Source: Lentisphaerae bacterium GWF2_57_35
GTDB lineage: Bacteria; Verrucomicrobiota; Kiritimatiellia; CAIQIC01; GWF2-57-35
DNA: 32,386 bases
Direction: 5' to 3'
Assembly (NCBI GenBank): GCA_001804865.1
Contig: MHBK01000029.1
Span: 1 to 32,386 of the forward strand
The notes beneath the pieces were generated by a model. It searched no databases, was not told where the DNA came from, and saw only the letters and a list, made by a program, of their open reading frames with translations. The position numbers and the translations under genes were made by a program. This document shows, piece after piece, positions 8,140 to 16,874 of the stretch; positions within the stretch are counted from its first letter, which is position 1, and the number at the start of each line of letters is the position of its first letter.

Positions 8140-8210
8140 GGACGGCGAGGCCGCCGTCCCTCCCGGGGGTGTTGCGCATAGGCGTCAATCTATTTGCCAT
8201 CCGTGGGGCT
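8140..8210. repeat. Hairpin and ATCCGTGGGG-type repeat after dnaN
   Basis: A GGACGGC/GCCGTCC hairpin (8140-8159) starts 21 bases after the dnaN stop and shares its stem with the second hairpin of the repeat at 441-505. It is preceded by GTAGGTA and followed by CCTCCC. No T run follows. At 8193-8210 lies TTTGCCATCCGTGGGG, a partial copy of the repeat seen at 2018-2046. Confidence 0.65.
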
Positions 8211-8261
8211 TATTCTGTGCAAAAGAAGATAACAGCGCAGAAGTGAAGGGCTGAATTCTGT

Positions 8262-8368
8262 AGGTGGGCCGCGTTCTCCCTGCCCGCAATATGGCATAGC
8301 CATGCAGGCGGGCGTAACGCGGCTTCAGGAGATCAAAAGAGCCCGCCTTCGGAGAAGCCGGGCCACCT
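8262..8368. repeat. Nested cruciform-type repeat, about 107 bases
   Basis: Outer arms AGGTGGGCC and GGCCACCT enclose nested complementary segments: GCCGCGTT (8269-8276) with AACGCGGC (8316-8323), GCCCGC (8282-8287) with GCGGGC (8308-8313), and an inner GCAT/ATGC hairpin. A second arm of GC-rich sequence (GCCCGCC...GCCGGGC) follows. It fills the spacer between the convergent dnaN and pseudopilin genes and may serve both as a terminator. Confidence 0.65.
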
Positions 8369-8405
8369 TAAGGGATTTTGATTCCTTGACGGAATGGCTT
8401 ATTTT

Positions 8406-9095
8406 TTAATCCACGCTTTGCAATATAACAGGGTTGGCCAGCGTATTGAAAATGGCATTAGCGGTGTCGTTGCCTTCAACGCTGACGACGTGGCCATCCA
8501 GATAAAGCACATTGCGATAGTCTGCGCCGTGGTTGTCGTTTGGTCCGATATCGGGCATGTCGGCCGGTGTAGCGGCGCCGTTTTCCTGAGCATTCGCCTC
8601 ATCCGCTATAACAGGTGCAGACACAGATTTTTCCACGGTCTTGTTGATGTTGTAGCCGGCCACGTACATGTAACTGCAATTGCCGACAGAATTGAACGTG
8701 GAAAAATCGGTGGCAGGTCCCGCATTGCGCACCGACGTTGAACCATCGGTTTTATCGCTGGGGCACCACCATATGCGGGGATCTTTAATATAGCCGCGGG
8801 CCGCGAGATTGGTAATGTGCTGCCGAAAAGGCCACTGGTTTCCCAGAGTACCGTCTTCATAGGTCGGCGTCGTTGAGCCTGCCAGGACCAGCCAGCCTTT
8901 ATGATCGTCGGCGTATTGGATGAGAGCCAGACCGATTTGGCGCAGGTTGCTGCGGCAACTGCTGCGACGGCTGCGTTCGACGGCGACGTTGACGGTGGGA
9001 AAGAGAATGGCCGCGAGTAGAGCGATGATGGCAATGACGACGAGCAGTTCGATTAAGGTGAACCCCAGGCGCTTGAGCGAACGAAGCTTATCCAT
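8406..9095 (-). CDS. Prepilin-type secreted protein (type II pseudopilin-like)
   Basis: The product is 229 residues from ATG at 9095, preceded by AGGAAA. The N-terminus has the class III prepilin signal: basic lead [11 protein letters not shown], cleavage after Gly11, then [22 protein letters not shown] with the conserved Glu at mature position 5. A C-terminal NH-x10-DG motif ([14 protein letters not shown], near residues 193-206) resembles the H-x9-DG group of prepilin-like proteins that are greatly expanded in Planctomycetes, Verrucomicrobia and Lentisphaerae. Such proteins are processed by prepilin peptidase; most are of unknown individual role. It follows the 990-residue glycan-binding-like protein by 14 bases in the same operon, so it may assist its export or share its regulation. 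Confidence 0.85.
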   Translation of the reverse strand: MDKLRSLKRLGFTLIELLVVIAIIALLAAILFPTVNVAVERSRRSSCRSNLRQIGLALIQYADDHKGWLVLAGSTTPTYEDGTLGNQWPFRQHITNLAARGYIKDPRIWWCPSDKTDGSTSVRNAGPATDFSTFNSVGNCSYMYVAGYNINKTVEKSVSAPVIADEANAQENGAATPADMPDIGPNDNHGADYRNVLYLDGHVVSVEGNDTANAIFNTLANPVILQSVD

Positions 9096-9109
9096 GATGT
9101 TTTTCCTTT

Positions 9110-12082
9110 TTACTGCGGTTGGGCAATAAAGACGCGCCATTGCCGGCCGGCGATAGGACTGCCGCTTTCGCTGTCCCACACCGTGGCGGTTGCATTCGTA
9201 TTGCCGTTAAACACGAAATTCACGCTGAGAGAATAGTTGGAAGGCACAGGAAAAGCCAGATCCCAAACAGTTCCTCCCAGGTTTGTCATGCGCCGTGTAT
9301 TGGCGGCGGCCCAGTTTTCGTCGAAACCCACATAGGCATTGACGTTGGTGGCGCCCGCCAGAGGGCCGCCGTCCGCATCGTAGGAAACGTTCAACAACTG
9401 TCCATTGGTGGCCATGCTGGGGCTCCAGGAGGCGCGCAGGACTCCTTTGTAGGCCAGGTAGTTCGGCCGCCAGTTTTCGTCGCCGCCCATACCCAGCCAG
9501 GTTGAACCGCCAAGATTGCGAATCTTGAATTCGATATTGCTGCTGGCCGCTTCTCCGACGAGGGCATCGACATACCACAGTCCGTCGCCCAGGAAGGTCA
9601 TGGGGGCGGGCGACCACCCATTGAAGGAGCCGGCGATTTGCACGTTTCGATCTCCGGCCAGGGCCCGGCTGTGCTGCGTGAAATATACTCGCAGGGTTCC
9701 GCCGGTAGGCGGCAGGGGGTTGGGTTCCCAGCGGACGCCGGTGTACGGTTTTGCAGGCCCGGCGAATGCCCGATAGGATTCCATGCCGGCGGCGCCTTGA
9801 ATAATGGCCACCCATTCGCCGGCCGTATTGGTCGCGGCGCGCTGGCCGAAGTCGAGCCAGGGCGAGAGCAGGTTGGTTGAGATTTCCACTCCATGCTGGA
9901 GTTCGTTGGGGGTGTTCTCGAATAACAGCGTGGTTACGCCGCCCGTAAAGACCAGGCTGGACAGGATGGGGCTATTGGACGCCGGGGGCAGCGGCAGCGC
10001 TTCGTTGTCCCATACAAAGGTCGGCAACTCGATGGCGGTATTGGTGGTTTCGATATAGTACTCAAGGTTGTAGCCGGGGCTTTCGAGCGAATCGCCCGAG
10101 GAACGTACGACATAGTATTTGTAAATGAAGCTGCGCGGACTGCGTCGATCCACCCAATAGCTGTCGCCGTCATACGGCAGGGTTCCGTAGCCGCCGCCTA
10201 CCAGGGAATAGGGAAAGGTCGTTTCGATCGCGCTGTCCAGGCCGTCGGGGGTAAAGCTCCAGAGGCGCGAATAAATCTTGTCGCCGGAAACTTGATCGCC
10301 GTGGGAGCCGTCGTCATAGAGCGAGACGCCGCCGCGCGACCAGCCGATGCCGGGAGCGCCTGCAAAATCCACAATGGCGTTGGGCTTTCCTCCATCGGAG
10401 TTGAAGCCGCGCAAAGGATCGGAGCCTTGCAGCAGCACACGGGTGAGGTTCCGGGTGTCGCGGCCGGAAAGATCCAGCTTAAAGAGCATAGTCCGGCGCT
10501 CGCGCACGCCGGCGTCGCCGCGGCGGGTATCGATGAAGAGATTGGCGTGGGCCGTCTGATTCGTGTTGTTGGGATCGCGCCAGGGATGGGCGGCGGCGCC
10601 GAGGCAATCGGTTATCGTCAGGGAAAGGAGGTTGGTTTGAAGCGTCAGCACGCGCGTGGCGCCGGCGAAGTCCGTCAGGCGGACGGCTTCATAGTTGTTT
10701 GTGCGCGTGTTGTAGAGAATGCCGCTGAATTTGTAATTCAACGTTTGGGGAGTCGTAGGCGGAAAAGTAACGTCGGCATAATACAGCGAGCCGCTCAGCC
10801 GCTGAAGCGGAGTGGAGGTGGACGGCGGATATCCCCAATCCAGCGGGAAGGCGGAGCCGTTCAGGAAAAAGTTGCTGGAACCGGGATTGGCGCCCAGGCC
10901 GGAGGCGGTTTGCAGTACGAAACGCACAGTGACGCTTTCGGGCAAGCCGTTGGAGGAGGGAAAAAGGCACAGGGTCGTCAGCTTGGCATTGCCGTTGTTG
11001 TCGTACACATGGTCAGCCGCGATCCGCACCAGGGCGCCTTCGGCGGGGAGGCTGTTGGTCAACTGAAGCAAGGCGGCGTTGGTGGCTACGAGGTTTACGG
11101 CGCCGGGCATTTCGCCGTCCACGCGCCAGTTGTTGGTGTCGGCGGCGCTGAAAGCGGTGACCGGCTCATTGAATTGTACGTAGACCGTAGGCTGGCCGGC
11201 GGCTCCGGCGACGTAGCGCAGAAACGGCGCGTTCACGTCGCCGACGGCCACATCCGGAATGCCGTCGTTGTCCTGGTCCACGGGAATTTCGAGATAAGTA
11301 TCGGTCATCAGGATGCCGTTGGTATAAAACGCATGCGGGCTGGTCTGCATGGGAAGGGCATCCGGCGAGCTGTAGGAAATGGTCGGATCGTTGTTGTGGA
11401 GATTGGCAAACAGGCGAAGCGCCGCGCCGCGCGGAACGATTTCGCCGATTTCCACCTGGCCGAAGCGATTCAGATTGGTGTTGTAGAGTTCGAGCCAGGG
11501 AATTTTCGCCTCGAATCCTTTCAGGATGCAGGCGGTGGCGTCGGCTTTGACAACCATGTCCACCGGCGTGCCGAGGGGGACGTCGCCGTTGCCGCTGTCG
11601 AACAGGGTCACTACGGTATTGCTGTCCGGCGTGGCGTCGCCGTCGTAGAGAATGCGAAGGAAATTGTTGTAGAAGCCTTCGCTCGAGATCAGGTAATCCA
11701 GGCCGTAAGGCGTAGCGCCTTCGTTTGTGGAGGCCAACCAGCCGACATCGTTGTACCGAATGTAATCCGGCAGGACGCGGCTCCAATTGGTGGTGGCGCT
11801 GGCTCCGGTGCCGTGGCCGGGATCGACGTCCAGCAGGATCGTCAGCTTGTTGTTGTTCTCCCAGCCTTGCAGCGCCACGTAGAGATAGTTCGTGTCCCAG
11901 GTGACGTAAAAATTGGTGATCACGTTATCGATCCCCCACGCATTCGCGCCGCTGAACACGGCGCGAAGATCCGTGGAATCGTATTCTGTGGGCCGGCCAT
12001 CCAGAAGGGCCTGATTGGCAGGGGCGCCGAAAGCGGCGAGAGACCAGAAAGAAAATAACCAGCCGACAAGAAGCTTATTCAT
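9110..12082 (-). CDS. Large secreted protein with two starch-binding-like C-terminal modules
   Basis: The product is 990 residues from an ATG preceded by AGAGGAC. Residues 1-19 are a signal peptide ending AAFGA. Residues about 25-235 ([19 protein letters not shown]) resemble a carbohydrate- or DOMON-like beta-sandwich. About 285-380 look like an Ig-like module ([20 protein letters not shown]). About 715-785 match the short STNLLSPW module common in secreted proteins of this phylum. Residues 795-880 and 893-980 are two related modules ([16 protein letters not shown] and [12 protein letters not shown], each followed by M...GxxW), resembling CBM25/CBM48-type starch-binding modules. No glycosidase motif was seen, so it is more likely a glycan-binding or surface protein than an enzyme. 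It is first in an operon with the pseudopilin gene. Confidence 0.85.
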   Translation of the reverse strand: MNKLLVGWLFSFWSLAAFGAPANQALLDGRPTEYDSTDLRAVFSGANAWGIDNVITNFYVTWDTNYLYVALQGWENNNKLTILLDVDPGHGTGASATTNWSRVLPDYIRYNDVGWLASTNEGATPYGLDYLISSEGFYNNFLRILYDGDATPDSNTVVTLFDSGNGDVPLGTPVDMVVKADATACILKGFEAKIPWLELYNTNLNRFGQVEIGEIVPRGAALRLFANLHNNDPTISYSSPDALPMQTSPHAFYTNGILMTDTYLEIPVDQDNDGIPDVAVGDVNAPFLRYVAGAAGQPTVYVQFNEPVTAFSAADTNNWRVDGEMPGAVNLVATNAALLQLTNSLPAEGALVRIAADHVYDNNGNAKLTTLCLFPSSNGLPESVTVRFVLQTASGLGANPGSSNFFLNGSAFPLDWGYPPSTSTPLQRLSGSLYYADVTFPPTTPQTLNYKFSGILYNTRTNNYEAVRLTDFAGATRVLTLQTNLLSLTITDCLGAAAHPWRDPNNTNQTAHANLFIDTRRGDAGVRERRTMLFKLDLSGRDTRNLTRVLLQGSDPLRGFNSDGGKPNAIVDFAGAPGIGWSRGGVSLYDDGSHGDQVSGDKIYSRLWSFTPDGLDSAIETTFPYSLVGGGYGTLPYDGDSYWVDRRSPRSFIYKYYVVRSSGDSLESPGYNLEYYIETTNTAIELPTFVWDNEALPLPPASNSPILSSLVFTGGVTTLLFENTPNELQHGVEISTNLLSPWLDFGQRAATNTAGEWVAIIQGAAGMESYRAFAGPAKPYTGVRWEPNPLPPTGGTLRVYFTQHSRALAGDRNVQIAGSFNGWSPAPMTFLGDGLWYVDALVGEAASSNIEFKIRNLGGSTWLGMGGDENWRPNYLAYKGVLRASWSPSMATNGQLLNVSYDADGGPLAGATNVNAYVGFDENWAAANTRRMTNLGGTVWDLAFPVPSNYSLSVNFVFNGNTNATATVWDSESGSPIAGRQWRVFIAQPQ

Positions 12083-12202
12083 GCAGTCCTCTTGGTGAAA
12101 TTTAGACTTATCCTACCCAAAGGATCGTAAAACGTCCAGGTAAAACGCTTGACTTACGAGAAAATCTACGGTCTTTTTATGTAGAAAGAGCTGGGGAGAA
12201 GA

Positions 12203-12297
12203 GGTTCCGACGGAGCGGAACCCTCCAAGAGAGAAGACGAAGGGCTTTGTTGTTTGGAGGGCTTCGTCGCGACCGGAAGAAGAAGGTTCCGAAAGAG
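12203..12297. repeat. One partial and one truncated copy of two-hairpin repeat family A, next to tRNA-Gln
   Basis: 12203-12226 is the GGTTCCG/CGGAACC hairpin plus CCTCC arm. 12254-12297 is the front part of a second copy (TTTGGAGGG, degenerate first hairpin, CGCGACCGGAAGAAGAAGG, TTCCGAAAGAG). The second copy stops where the tRNA 3' end begins: full copies continue CGGAACCCTCC, but here TGG of the tRNA CCA end follows. Confidence 0.75.
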
Positions 12298-12371
12298 TGG
12301 TTGCCCGACTAGGATTTGAACCTAGACAAACTGCTCCAGAGGCAGTTGTGCTACCATTACACCATCGGGCA
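12298..12371 (-). tRNA. tRNA-Gln (anticodon CTG)
   Basis: The minus strand folds as a full cloverleaf. The acceptor stem is TGCCCGA/TCGGGCA, with a U1-A72 pair typical of glutamine tRNAs. The D arm is GTGT...GCAC. The anticodon stem is ACTGC/GCAGT with loop CTCTGGA, anticodon CTG at 12337-12339, reading CAG. The T arm is CTAGG/CCTAG with loop TTCAAAT. CCA is encoded at 12298-12300. The gene stands alone between the glycan-binding-protein operon and sixA. Confidence 0.95.
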
Positions 12372-12434
12372 TTCAATACGGGATGAATTTAGGGAATTCG
12401 GGCATAAAGTCAAGACAGAGCATGTAGGGAGAGC

Positions 12435-12529
12435 GGGGAAAGGGAAGGGGAAGGGGAAAGTAATCAGTGATCAGTTGTCAGTAATCAGTAAGAGAACTAC
12501 TGTTTACTGATCACTGTTCACTGATCACT
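12435..12529. repeat. G-tract motif and imperfect inverted repeat upstream of sixA
   Basis: 12435-12456 has four G tracts (GGGG, GGG, GGGG, GGGG) separated by two or three A residues, a canonical G-quadruplex pattern on the plus strand. It is followed by an imperfect inverted repeat of about 33 bases made of TAATCAGTGATCAGT-type words (12459-12492 and 12498-12529). The sixA ribosome site begins about 30 bases downstream. The region also has to hold the sixA-ptsP promoter, which was not identified. Confidence 0.6.
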
Positions 12530-12575
12530 TCCTACTGCCCCCTGCTCACTTTCTGCCACACAGGAGGGTTGAGAA

Positions 12576-13067
12576 ATGAAAATACTGTTTGTTCGACATG
12601 CGCGGGCCCAGACACGGGCGGAGTTCAAAGGGAAAAACGACTTATTGCGACCGTTGACGCCGGTCGGCAGCAAGGAAGCTCGCAAGGCCTTCAAGCGGGT
12701 AGCCAAAATGTATTCCAAGCCCGACGTTATTCTTTCTTCGCAAGCGGTTCGAGCGGTGGATACGGCGGAGCTTTTGGCGCAGGCTTGGGGGGTAAAAGGC
12801 GTTAAACAGACGGAGGAGTTGAATCCCGGCTGCAATATGGCTAAATTCCAGAAGATGCTCGGTCAATTGGATAACAAGATCGAATGGGTGGCGGTAGTGG
12901 GCCACGATCCCGATTTTAGCGACTTGGTTTCGGAAATCACGGCGAATGGCGCCTTGAAGTTGGATTTTAAAAAGGCGGCTTGCATGGAAGTCGACATCGT
13001 GTCGATGGAACCGTTGCGAGGCGAATTGAAGGCTTTCCTTCCGCCCCGGCTCGTGACCGCATTGTAA
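12576..13067 (+). CDS. sixA: Phosphohistidine phosphatase SixA
   Basis: The product is 163 residues, normal for SixA, from an ATG preceded by AGGAGGG. The histidine-phosphatase signature RHARA (residues 7-11, catalytic His8), a downstream SSQAVRAVDTAE segment matching the SPxxRAxQTA motif, and VVGHDPDFSDL with the second catalytic His are all visible. SixA removes phosphate from histidine; in Escherichia coli its target is the nitrogen-type phosphotransferase system. Here the next gene, 12 bases downstream, encodes a PtsP-like enzyme I, which supports the same target. Confidence 0.92.
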   Translation: MKILFVRHARAQTRAEFKGKNDLLRPLTPVGSKEARKAFKRVAKMYSKPDVILSSQAVRAVDTAELLAQAWGVKGVKQTEELNPGCNMAKFQKMLGQLDNKIEWVAVVGHDPDFSDLVSEITANGALKLDFKKAACMEVDIVSMEPLRGELKAFLPPRLVTAL

Positions 13068-13079
13068 AGTTGAAGCTGT

Positions 13080-15350
13080 ATGAAGAAAGAAAGCAACGTC
13101 GATTTGATTTGCAGCGTAGCCGAGTTGGCGGGGCTGTTTGAAAAAAGCACCAGTGTGGAGAGCTTTCTTCAAAAGGTAGTCAGTGTGGTCGCCTGGCATA
13201 TGAAAGCGGCGGTCTGTTCGGTTTATCTGCTCGACGACTCCAGCCAGGAGCTGGTCCTGGTGGCCAATCAGGGCTTGAATCCCGAGCTGATCGGTAAACT
13301 CCGGCTGAAATTGGGCGAGGGCATCACCGGAAAGGCGTTGCAGGAATTGCGGGCCATTCGCGAAGCCTCGGGTCCTTCCAGCAAATTCTACAAGTTCATT
13401 CCCGGCAGTTTCGAGGATCGTTACCATGCTTTCCTGGCCGTGCCGATCCTTCGCGGGCTGACGCGGGTGGGCGTTCTGGTGGTGCAGGATGCCCAAAAGG
13501 ACTATTTCGACGAGAACGACACCAAAGCCTTGCGGGCGATTGCCACCCAGTTGGGCAGCACGATCGAAAATGCGCGGCTCTTGATGGATTTGCACCGCAT
13601 CCAAACCTCTGCGCAGCCGGACGAGATCCGGCTGGAACCGGAGCTGGGTTTTATCCGCGGCACGGCCGCTTCACAAGGCATCATTTTTGCCAAATCCACC
13701 TCGCTCGGCCATGTTCAAACCGATCGGTTGCTCGCCGAGGAATTGAAGGCGTTGCATCAAACCGAGGACGATTTCCGGCATGCGCTGGAACGGACGGAAC
13801 TCCAGATCAACGATATTCAGAAGGAGATGGAAACCCGCCTGGAAGACGTGGCTTCGCTGATTTTTAGCGCCCACTTACTAATGCTGAAGGACGATGCCTT
13901 CTCGGGCGATATCCTTCGGCTGATCCGGAAGGGCCTGTCGCCCCAGACGGCGATCGTACAAGTGGTTGACCGGTTCATCGAGCTGTTTTCGAGAAGCGCC
14001 AATCCGATGTTGCGGGAAAAAGTGCAGGATGTAAAAGATTTGGGACATCGCCTGCTGCACAATTTGCATCCGAAGACCGATTCCGCCTCGGACTACAAAG
14101 GGCAGATCGTGATCGCCAAGGAATTGCTGCCCTCGGATATTTTCAAGCTGGCCGCCCAAAAGGCGCAGGGCTTGATCCTGATAGAAAGCGGCGTGAGTTC
14201 CCACGTAACGATACTGGCGCGCTCCCTGAAGATTCCGCTGGTCATCACGCGGGAGGAACGACTGCTGAAGCTGCCGGAGGATACGCCGGTGCTGCTCGAC
14301 GCCTATCAGGGCCATGTGATCGTCAATCCCGCGGCCAATGTCGTTTGCAGCTATGAGGCCATCGAAGAGGCCAATCAAAAAGCGCACGACCTGGAGGCGC
14401 AAGTCAGGCCCACGACGGCGACCGACGACGGCCATACGATTCGTTTGATGGCGAACGTCAATTTGTTGAGCGACTTGCCGGTCGTTTTGCGGATGAAAGC
14501 TGAGGGCATCGGCCTTTATCGCAGCGAATTGCCGTTCATCGTAAGAAACGATTTCCCGTCGGAGGAAGAGCAGCATCGCATTTACCGGCGGATTCTCGAA
14601 ACCATGGAAGGCCGGCCGGTAACTTTTCGTACGCTGGACATCGGCGGCGACAAGATGCTTTCCTATTTCCCGAGCGTCAACGAGGCCAATCCCTTTCTCG
14701 GGCTTCGCGCCATCCGGTTTTCGCTGCGAAACAAGGATATCTTCTGCCAGCAATTGCGCGCGTTGCTGCGCGCGGGGCATGGATATGAACTGAAAATCAT
14801 GTTCCCCCTGGTGTCGTCGGTGGACGATTTTGTCGATGCCCGCCATGTGGTTCAGGAGTGCATCCGGCAGTTGACTCAGGAAGGCGTGCCGCACAACGGC
14901 CAGCCGTTGCTGGGCGTCATGGTCGAGTTGCCCTCCGCGGTCGAGGTGGCCGGCGAATTGGCTCAGGAGGCGGATTTTCTTAGTATCGGCACCAACGATC
15001 TGGTGCAGTATATCCTGGCCGTGGATCGGACCAATGCGCATGTGTCCGACATGTACCTGTCGCAGCATCCCGCCGTTCTGCGGTCCCTCAAGCGGGTGGC
15101 CGATGCGGTCCTGGCCCGAAAAAAGGAGCTGTCCCTGTGCGGCGACATGGCGCGCGACCCGCAAATGATCCCCTTTCTGCTGGGCATCGGCATCAACATC
15201 CTCAGTCTGGATGCCAGCCATATTCCGTCGGTGCAAACCATTGTCAGCGGCCTCAGCATGACCCAAGCCAAGGCCCAAGCCGACGCCATGTTGCGGTTGG
15301 GACGCATCAACGAAGTGAAGGCTTATTTGGCGAGTCAGCATGCGAGTTGA
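13080..15350 (+). CDS. ptsP: GAF-domain phosphoenolpyruvate-protein phosphotransferase (enzyme I-Ntr type)
   Basis: The product is 756 residues, close to the 748 of E. coli PtsP. Residues about 15-170 are a GAF sensor domain. About 190-330 form the helical partner-binding part. The phosphohistidine domain carries GVSSHVTILARS with the acceptor His375. The C-terminal barrel holds the phosphoenolpyruvate site, including TLDIGGDK, IGTNDLVQY and SLCGDMARDP with catalytic Cys687. It transfers phosphate from phosphoenolpyruvate to an NPr/HPr-type carrier. The ribosome site is weak (GAAG), and it starts 12 bases after sixA, so translation is probably coupled. No NPr, HPr or IIA gene is in the window. 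The GAF ligand is unknown; glutamine in E. coli. Confidence 0.93.
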   Translation: MKKESNVDLICSVAELAGLFEKSTSVESFLQKVVSVVAWHMKAAVCSVYLLDDSSQELVLVANQGLNPELIGKLRLKLGEGITGKALQELRAIREASGPSSKFYKFIPGSFEDRYHAFLAVPILRGLTRVGVLVVQDAQKDYFDENDTKALRAIATQLGSTIENARLLMDLHRIQTSAQPDEIRLEPELGFIRGTAASQGIIFAKSTSLGHVQTDRLLAEELKALHQTEDDFRHALERTELQINDIQKEMETRLEDVASLIFSAHLLMLKDDAFSGDILRLIRKGLSPQTAIVQVVDRFIELFSRSANPMLREKVQDVKDLGHRLLHNLHPKTDSASDYKGQIVIAKELLPSDIFKLAAQKAQGLILIESGVSSHVTILARSLKIPLVITREERLLKLPEDTPVLLDAYQGHVIVNPAANVVCSYEAIEEANQKAHDLEAQVRPTTATDDGHTIRLMANVNLLSDLPVVLRMKAEGIGLYRSELPFIVRNDFPSEEEQHRIYRRILETMEGRPVTFRTLDIGGDKMLSYFPSVNEANPFLGLRAIRFSLRNKDIFCQQLRALLRAGHGYELKIMFPLVSSVDDFVDARHVVQECIRQLTQEGVPHNGQPLLGVMVELPSAVEVAGELAQEADFLSIGTNDLVQYILAVDRTNAHVSDMYLSQHPAVLRSLKRVADAVLARKKELSLCGDMARDPQMIPFLLGIGINILSLDASHIPSVQTIVSGLSMTQAKAQADAMLRLGRINEVKAYLASQHAS

Positions 15351-15369
15351 TTGTTACCGAGTAAATTAT

Positions 15370-15398
15370 TTGCTTATCGAAGCGGGCTTCGCTATAAG
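15370..15398 (+). promoter_or_regulatory. Predicted promoter with overlapping palindromic operator
   Basis: TTGCTT (15370-15375) and TATAAG (15393-15398) are separated by 17 bases, fitting a sigma-70-type promoter. The spacer is largely the palindrome CGAAGC-GG-GCTTCG (15378-15391), placed where a repressor would block polymerase. It lies 45-75 bases upstream of the sugar-transport operon. It could instead be a hairpin at the end of ptsP, though no T run follows. Confidence 0.45.
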
Positions 15399-15443
15399 AT
15401 GCATGTTTAGTTTGGGACCTCGTAGTCATAAAAAAAGAGCGTA

Positions 15444-16874
15444 ATGATGATTTCTAAAACACGGCTGCCGATTTTATTTTGTGCTTTATTGGCCGCGGTT
15501 GCAGTGGCCACATTCTCTGCTGGATGCTCCAAGCAACCCAACGATCGAACGCCGGATGGACGCATCATTGTCCAATATTGGGAAAAGTGGACCGGCTTTG
15601 AAAGCGATGCCATGCAGGCGATTGTGGACGATTTTAACGCCTCGCAAGATAAGATTTGGGTTGAAAAGCTGACGGTCAGCGCGATCGACCGCAAGATGAT
15701 GCTGGCCACCGCGGGCGGCAATCCGCCGGATATTGCGGGGCTCTGGGCTTTCAGCGTCAACAATTACGCCGAAAAAAGCGCCTTGACCCCGCTGGACAAG
15801 ATGCTGGAAAAAGCGGGCATCACGCGCGATCACTACATTCCGGTCTATTGGGATTTGTGCGAAATGCACGGCCACATGTGGGCGCTTCCATCCACGCCGG
15901 CCTCCCTGGCCCTGCATTGGAACAAAAAGATGTTCCGCGACGCCGGCCTCGATCCCGAACGGCCTCCCCGCACGATCGCCGAACTTGACGCAATGGCCGA
16001 AAAACTGACGGTGGTCAGCGTAACTCGCAACGGCAAAAAGATCCGCGTTCACTATCCCGATTTGACCCCCGAAGAGAAGGAAAAGAAGGATTTCGACCTC
16101 CTGCAACTGGGTTACGTTCCCAGCGAGCCGGGATGGTGGAATGCCCTGTGGGGATATTGGTTCGGCGGCTCCATCTGGGACGGCGACCGCACCCTGACCG
16201 CCAACAGCCCCGAAAACGTGGCGGCCATGACTTGGTTTCAAAGCTATCCGTTGAAATACGGCCTGAATAACATCCAGACCTTCGGCTCGTCCTTCGGCAA
16301 TCCCTCATCGCCCCAAAGTCCCTTCCTGGCCGGTCAGATTGCCATGGTGCTGCAAGGGGTGTGGATGTACAACTTCATCGATAAGTATTCGCCGGAAATG
16401 GAATGGGGCGCGGCCGCGTTTCCCTCCGTGGACGCCGAAAAATTGCCCAACGTGACCGTCGCGGAAGGCGACGTGCTGGTCATTCCCCGCGGCGCCCGGC
16501 ATCCCGAGGAAGCCTTCGAATTCATCAAGTATGTCAATACGCAAGGGCCCATGGAAAAACTGTGCCTCGGCCAGCGCAAGTTCTCGCCGTTGGCGACCAT
16601 GAGCGACGACTTCATCCGGAAGCATCCCAATCCCTACATCAAGACCTTTATCGAGCTGGCCAAAAGCCCCAACGCCCGGACCGTTCCCCGCATGTCGGTG
16701 TGGCTCATTTATTCCGACGAAATGGGCGTGGCCTTTGGACAGGTCGGGACCCTTTTAACGACCCCTCAGGCAGCGCTGGACGACGTGCAGCGACGCACCC
16801 AGTGGAAATTCGACCGCGTCATGCGGCGCTGGGACCTAGTGAAAGAAGACCGGATGAAGGAGTGGAGCCAATGA
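15444..16874 (+). CDS. ABC transporter sugar-binding lipoprotein (family 1)
   Basis: The product is 476 residues. Residues 1-28 are a lipoprotein signal peptide with lipobox SAGC (Cys28), so the protein is lipid-anchored outside the cytoplasmic membrane. The mature part matches family 1 solute-binding proteins: IIVQYWEKWTG near the start, AIVDDFNASQDKIWVE, a middle WNKKMFRDAGLDPERPPRT segment and FLAGQIAMVLQGVW toward the end. This family mostly binds oligosaccharides. The ribosome site is weak. It is first in the operon and overlaps the first permease gene by four bases (ATGA). Confidence 0.92.
   Translation: MMISKTRLPILFCALLAAVAVATFSAGCSKQPNDRTPDGRIIVQYWEKWTGFESDAMQAIVDDFNASQDKIWVEKLTVSAIDRKMMLATAGGNPPDIAGLWAFSVNNYAEKSALTPLDKMLEKAGITRDHYIPVYWDLCEMHGHMWALPSTPASLALHWNKKMFRDAGLDPERPPRTIAELDAMAEKLTVVSVTRNGKKIRVHYPDLTPEEKEKKDFDLLQLGYVPSEPGWWNALWGYWFGGSIWDGDRTLTANSPENVAAMTWFQSYPLKYGLNNIQTFGSSFGNPSSPQSPFLAGQIAMVLQGVWMYNFIDKYSPEMEWGAAAFPSVDAEKLPNVTVAEGDVLVIPRGARHPEEAFEFIKYVNTQGPMEKLCLGQRKFSPLATMSDDFIRKHPNPYIKTFIELAKSPNARTVPRMSVWLIYSDEMGVAFGQVGTLLTTPQAALDDVQRRTQWKFDRVMRRWDLVKEDRMKEWSQ

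Noticed and set aside
10292..12058. Long plus-strand open frame of 588 codons
   Set aside because: It runs antisense to the 990-residue secreted protein, has no ribosome site and no recognisable domain; it results from codon bias on the other strand.
12298..12371. tRNA-Gln as attachment site of an integrated element
   Set aside because: No integrase gene or duplicated tRNA end was found in the window.
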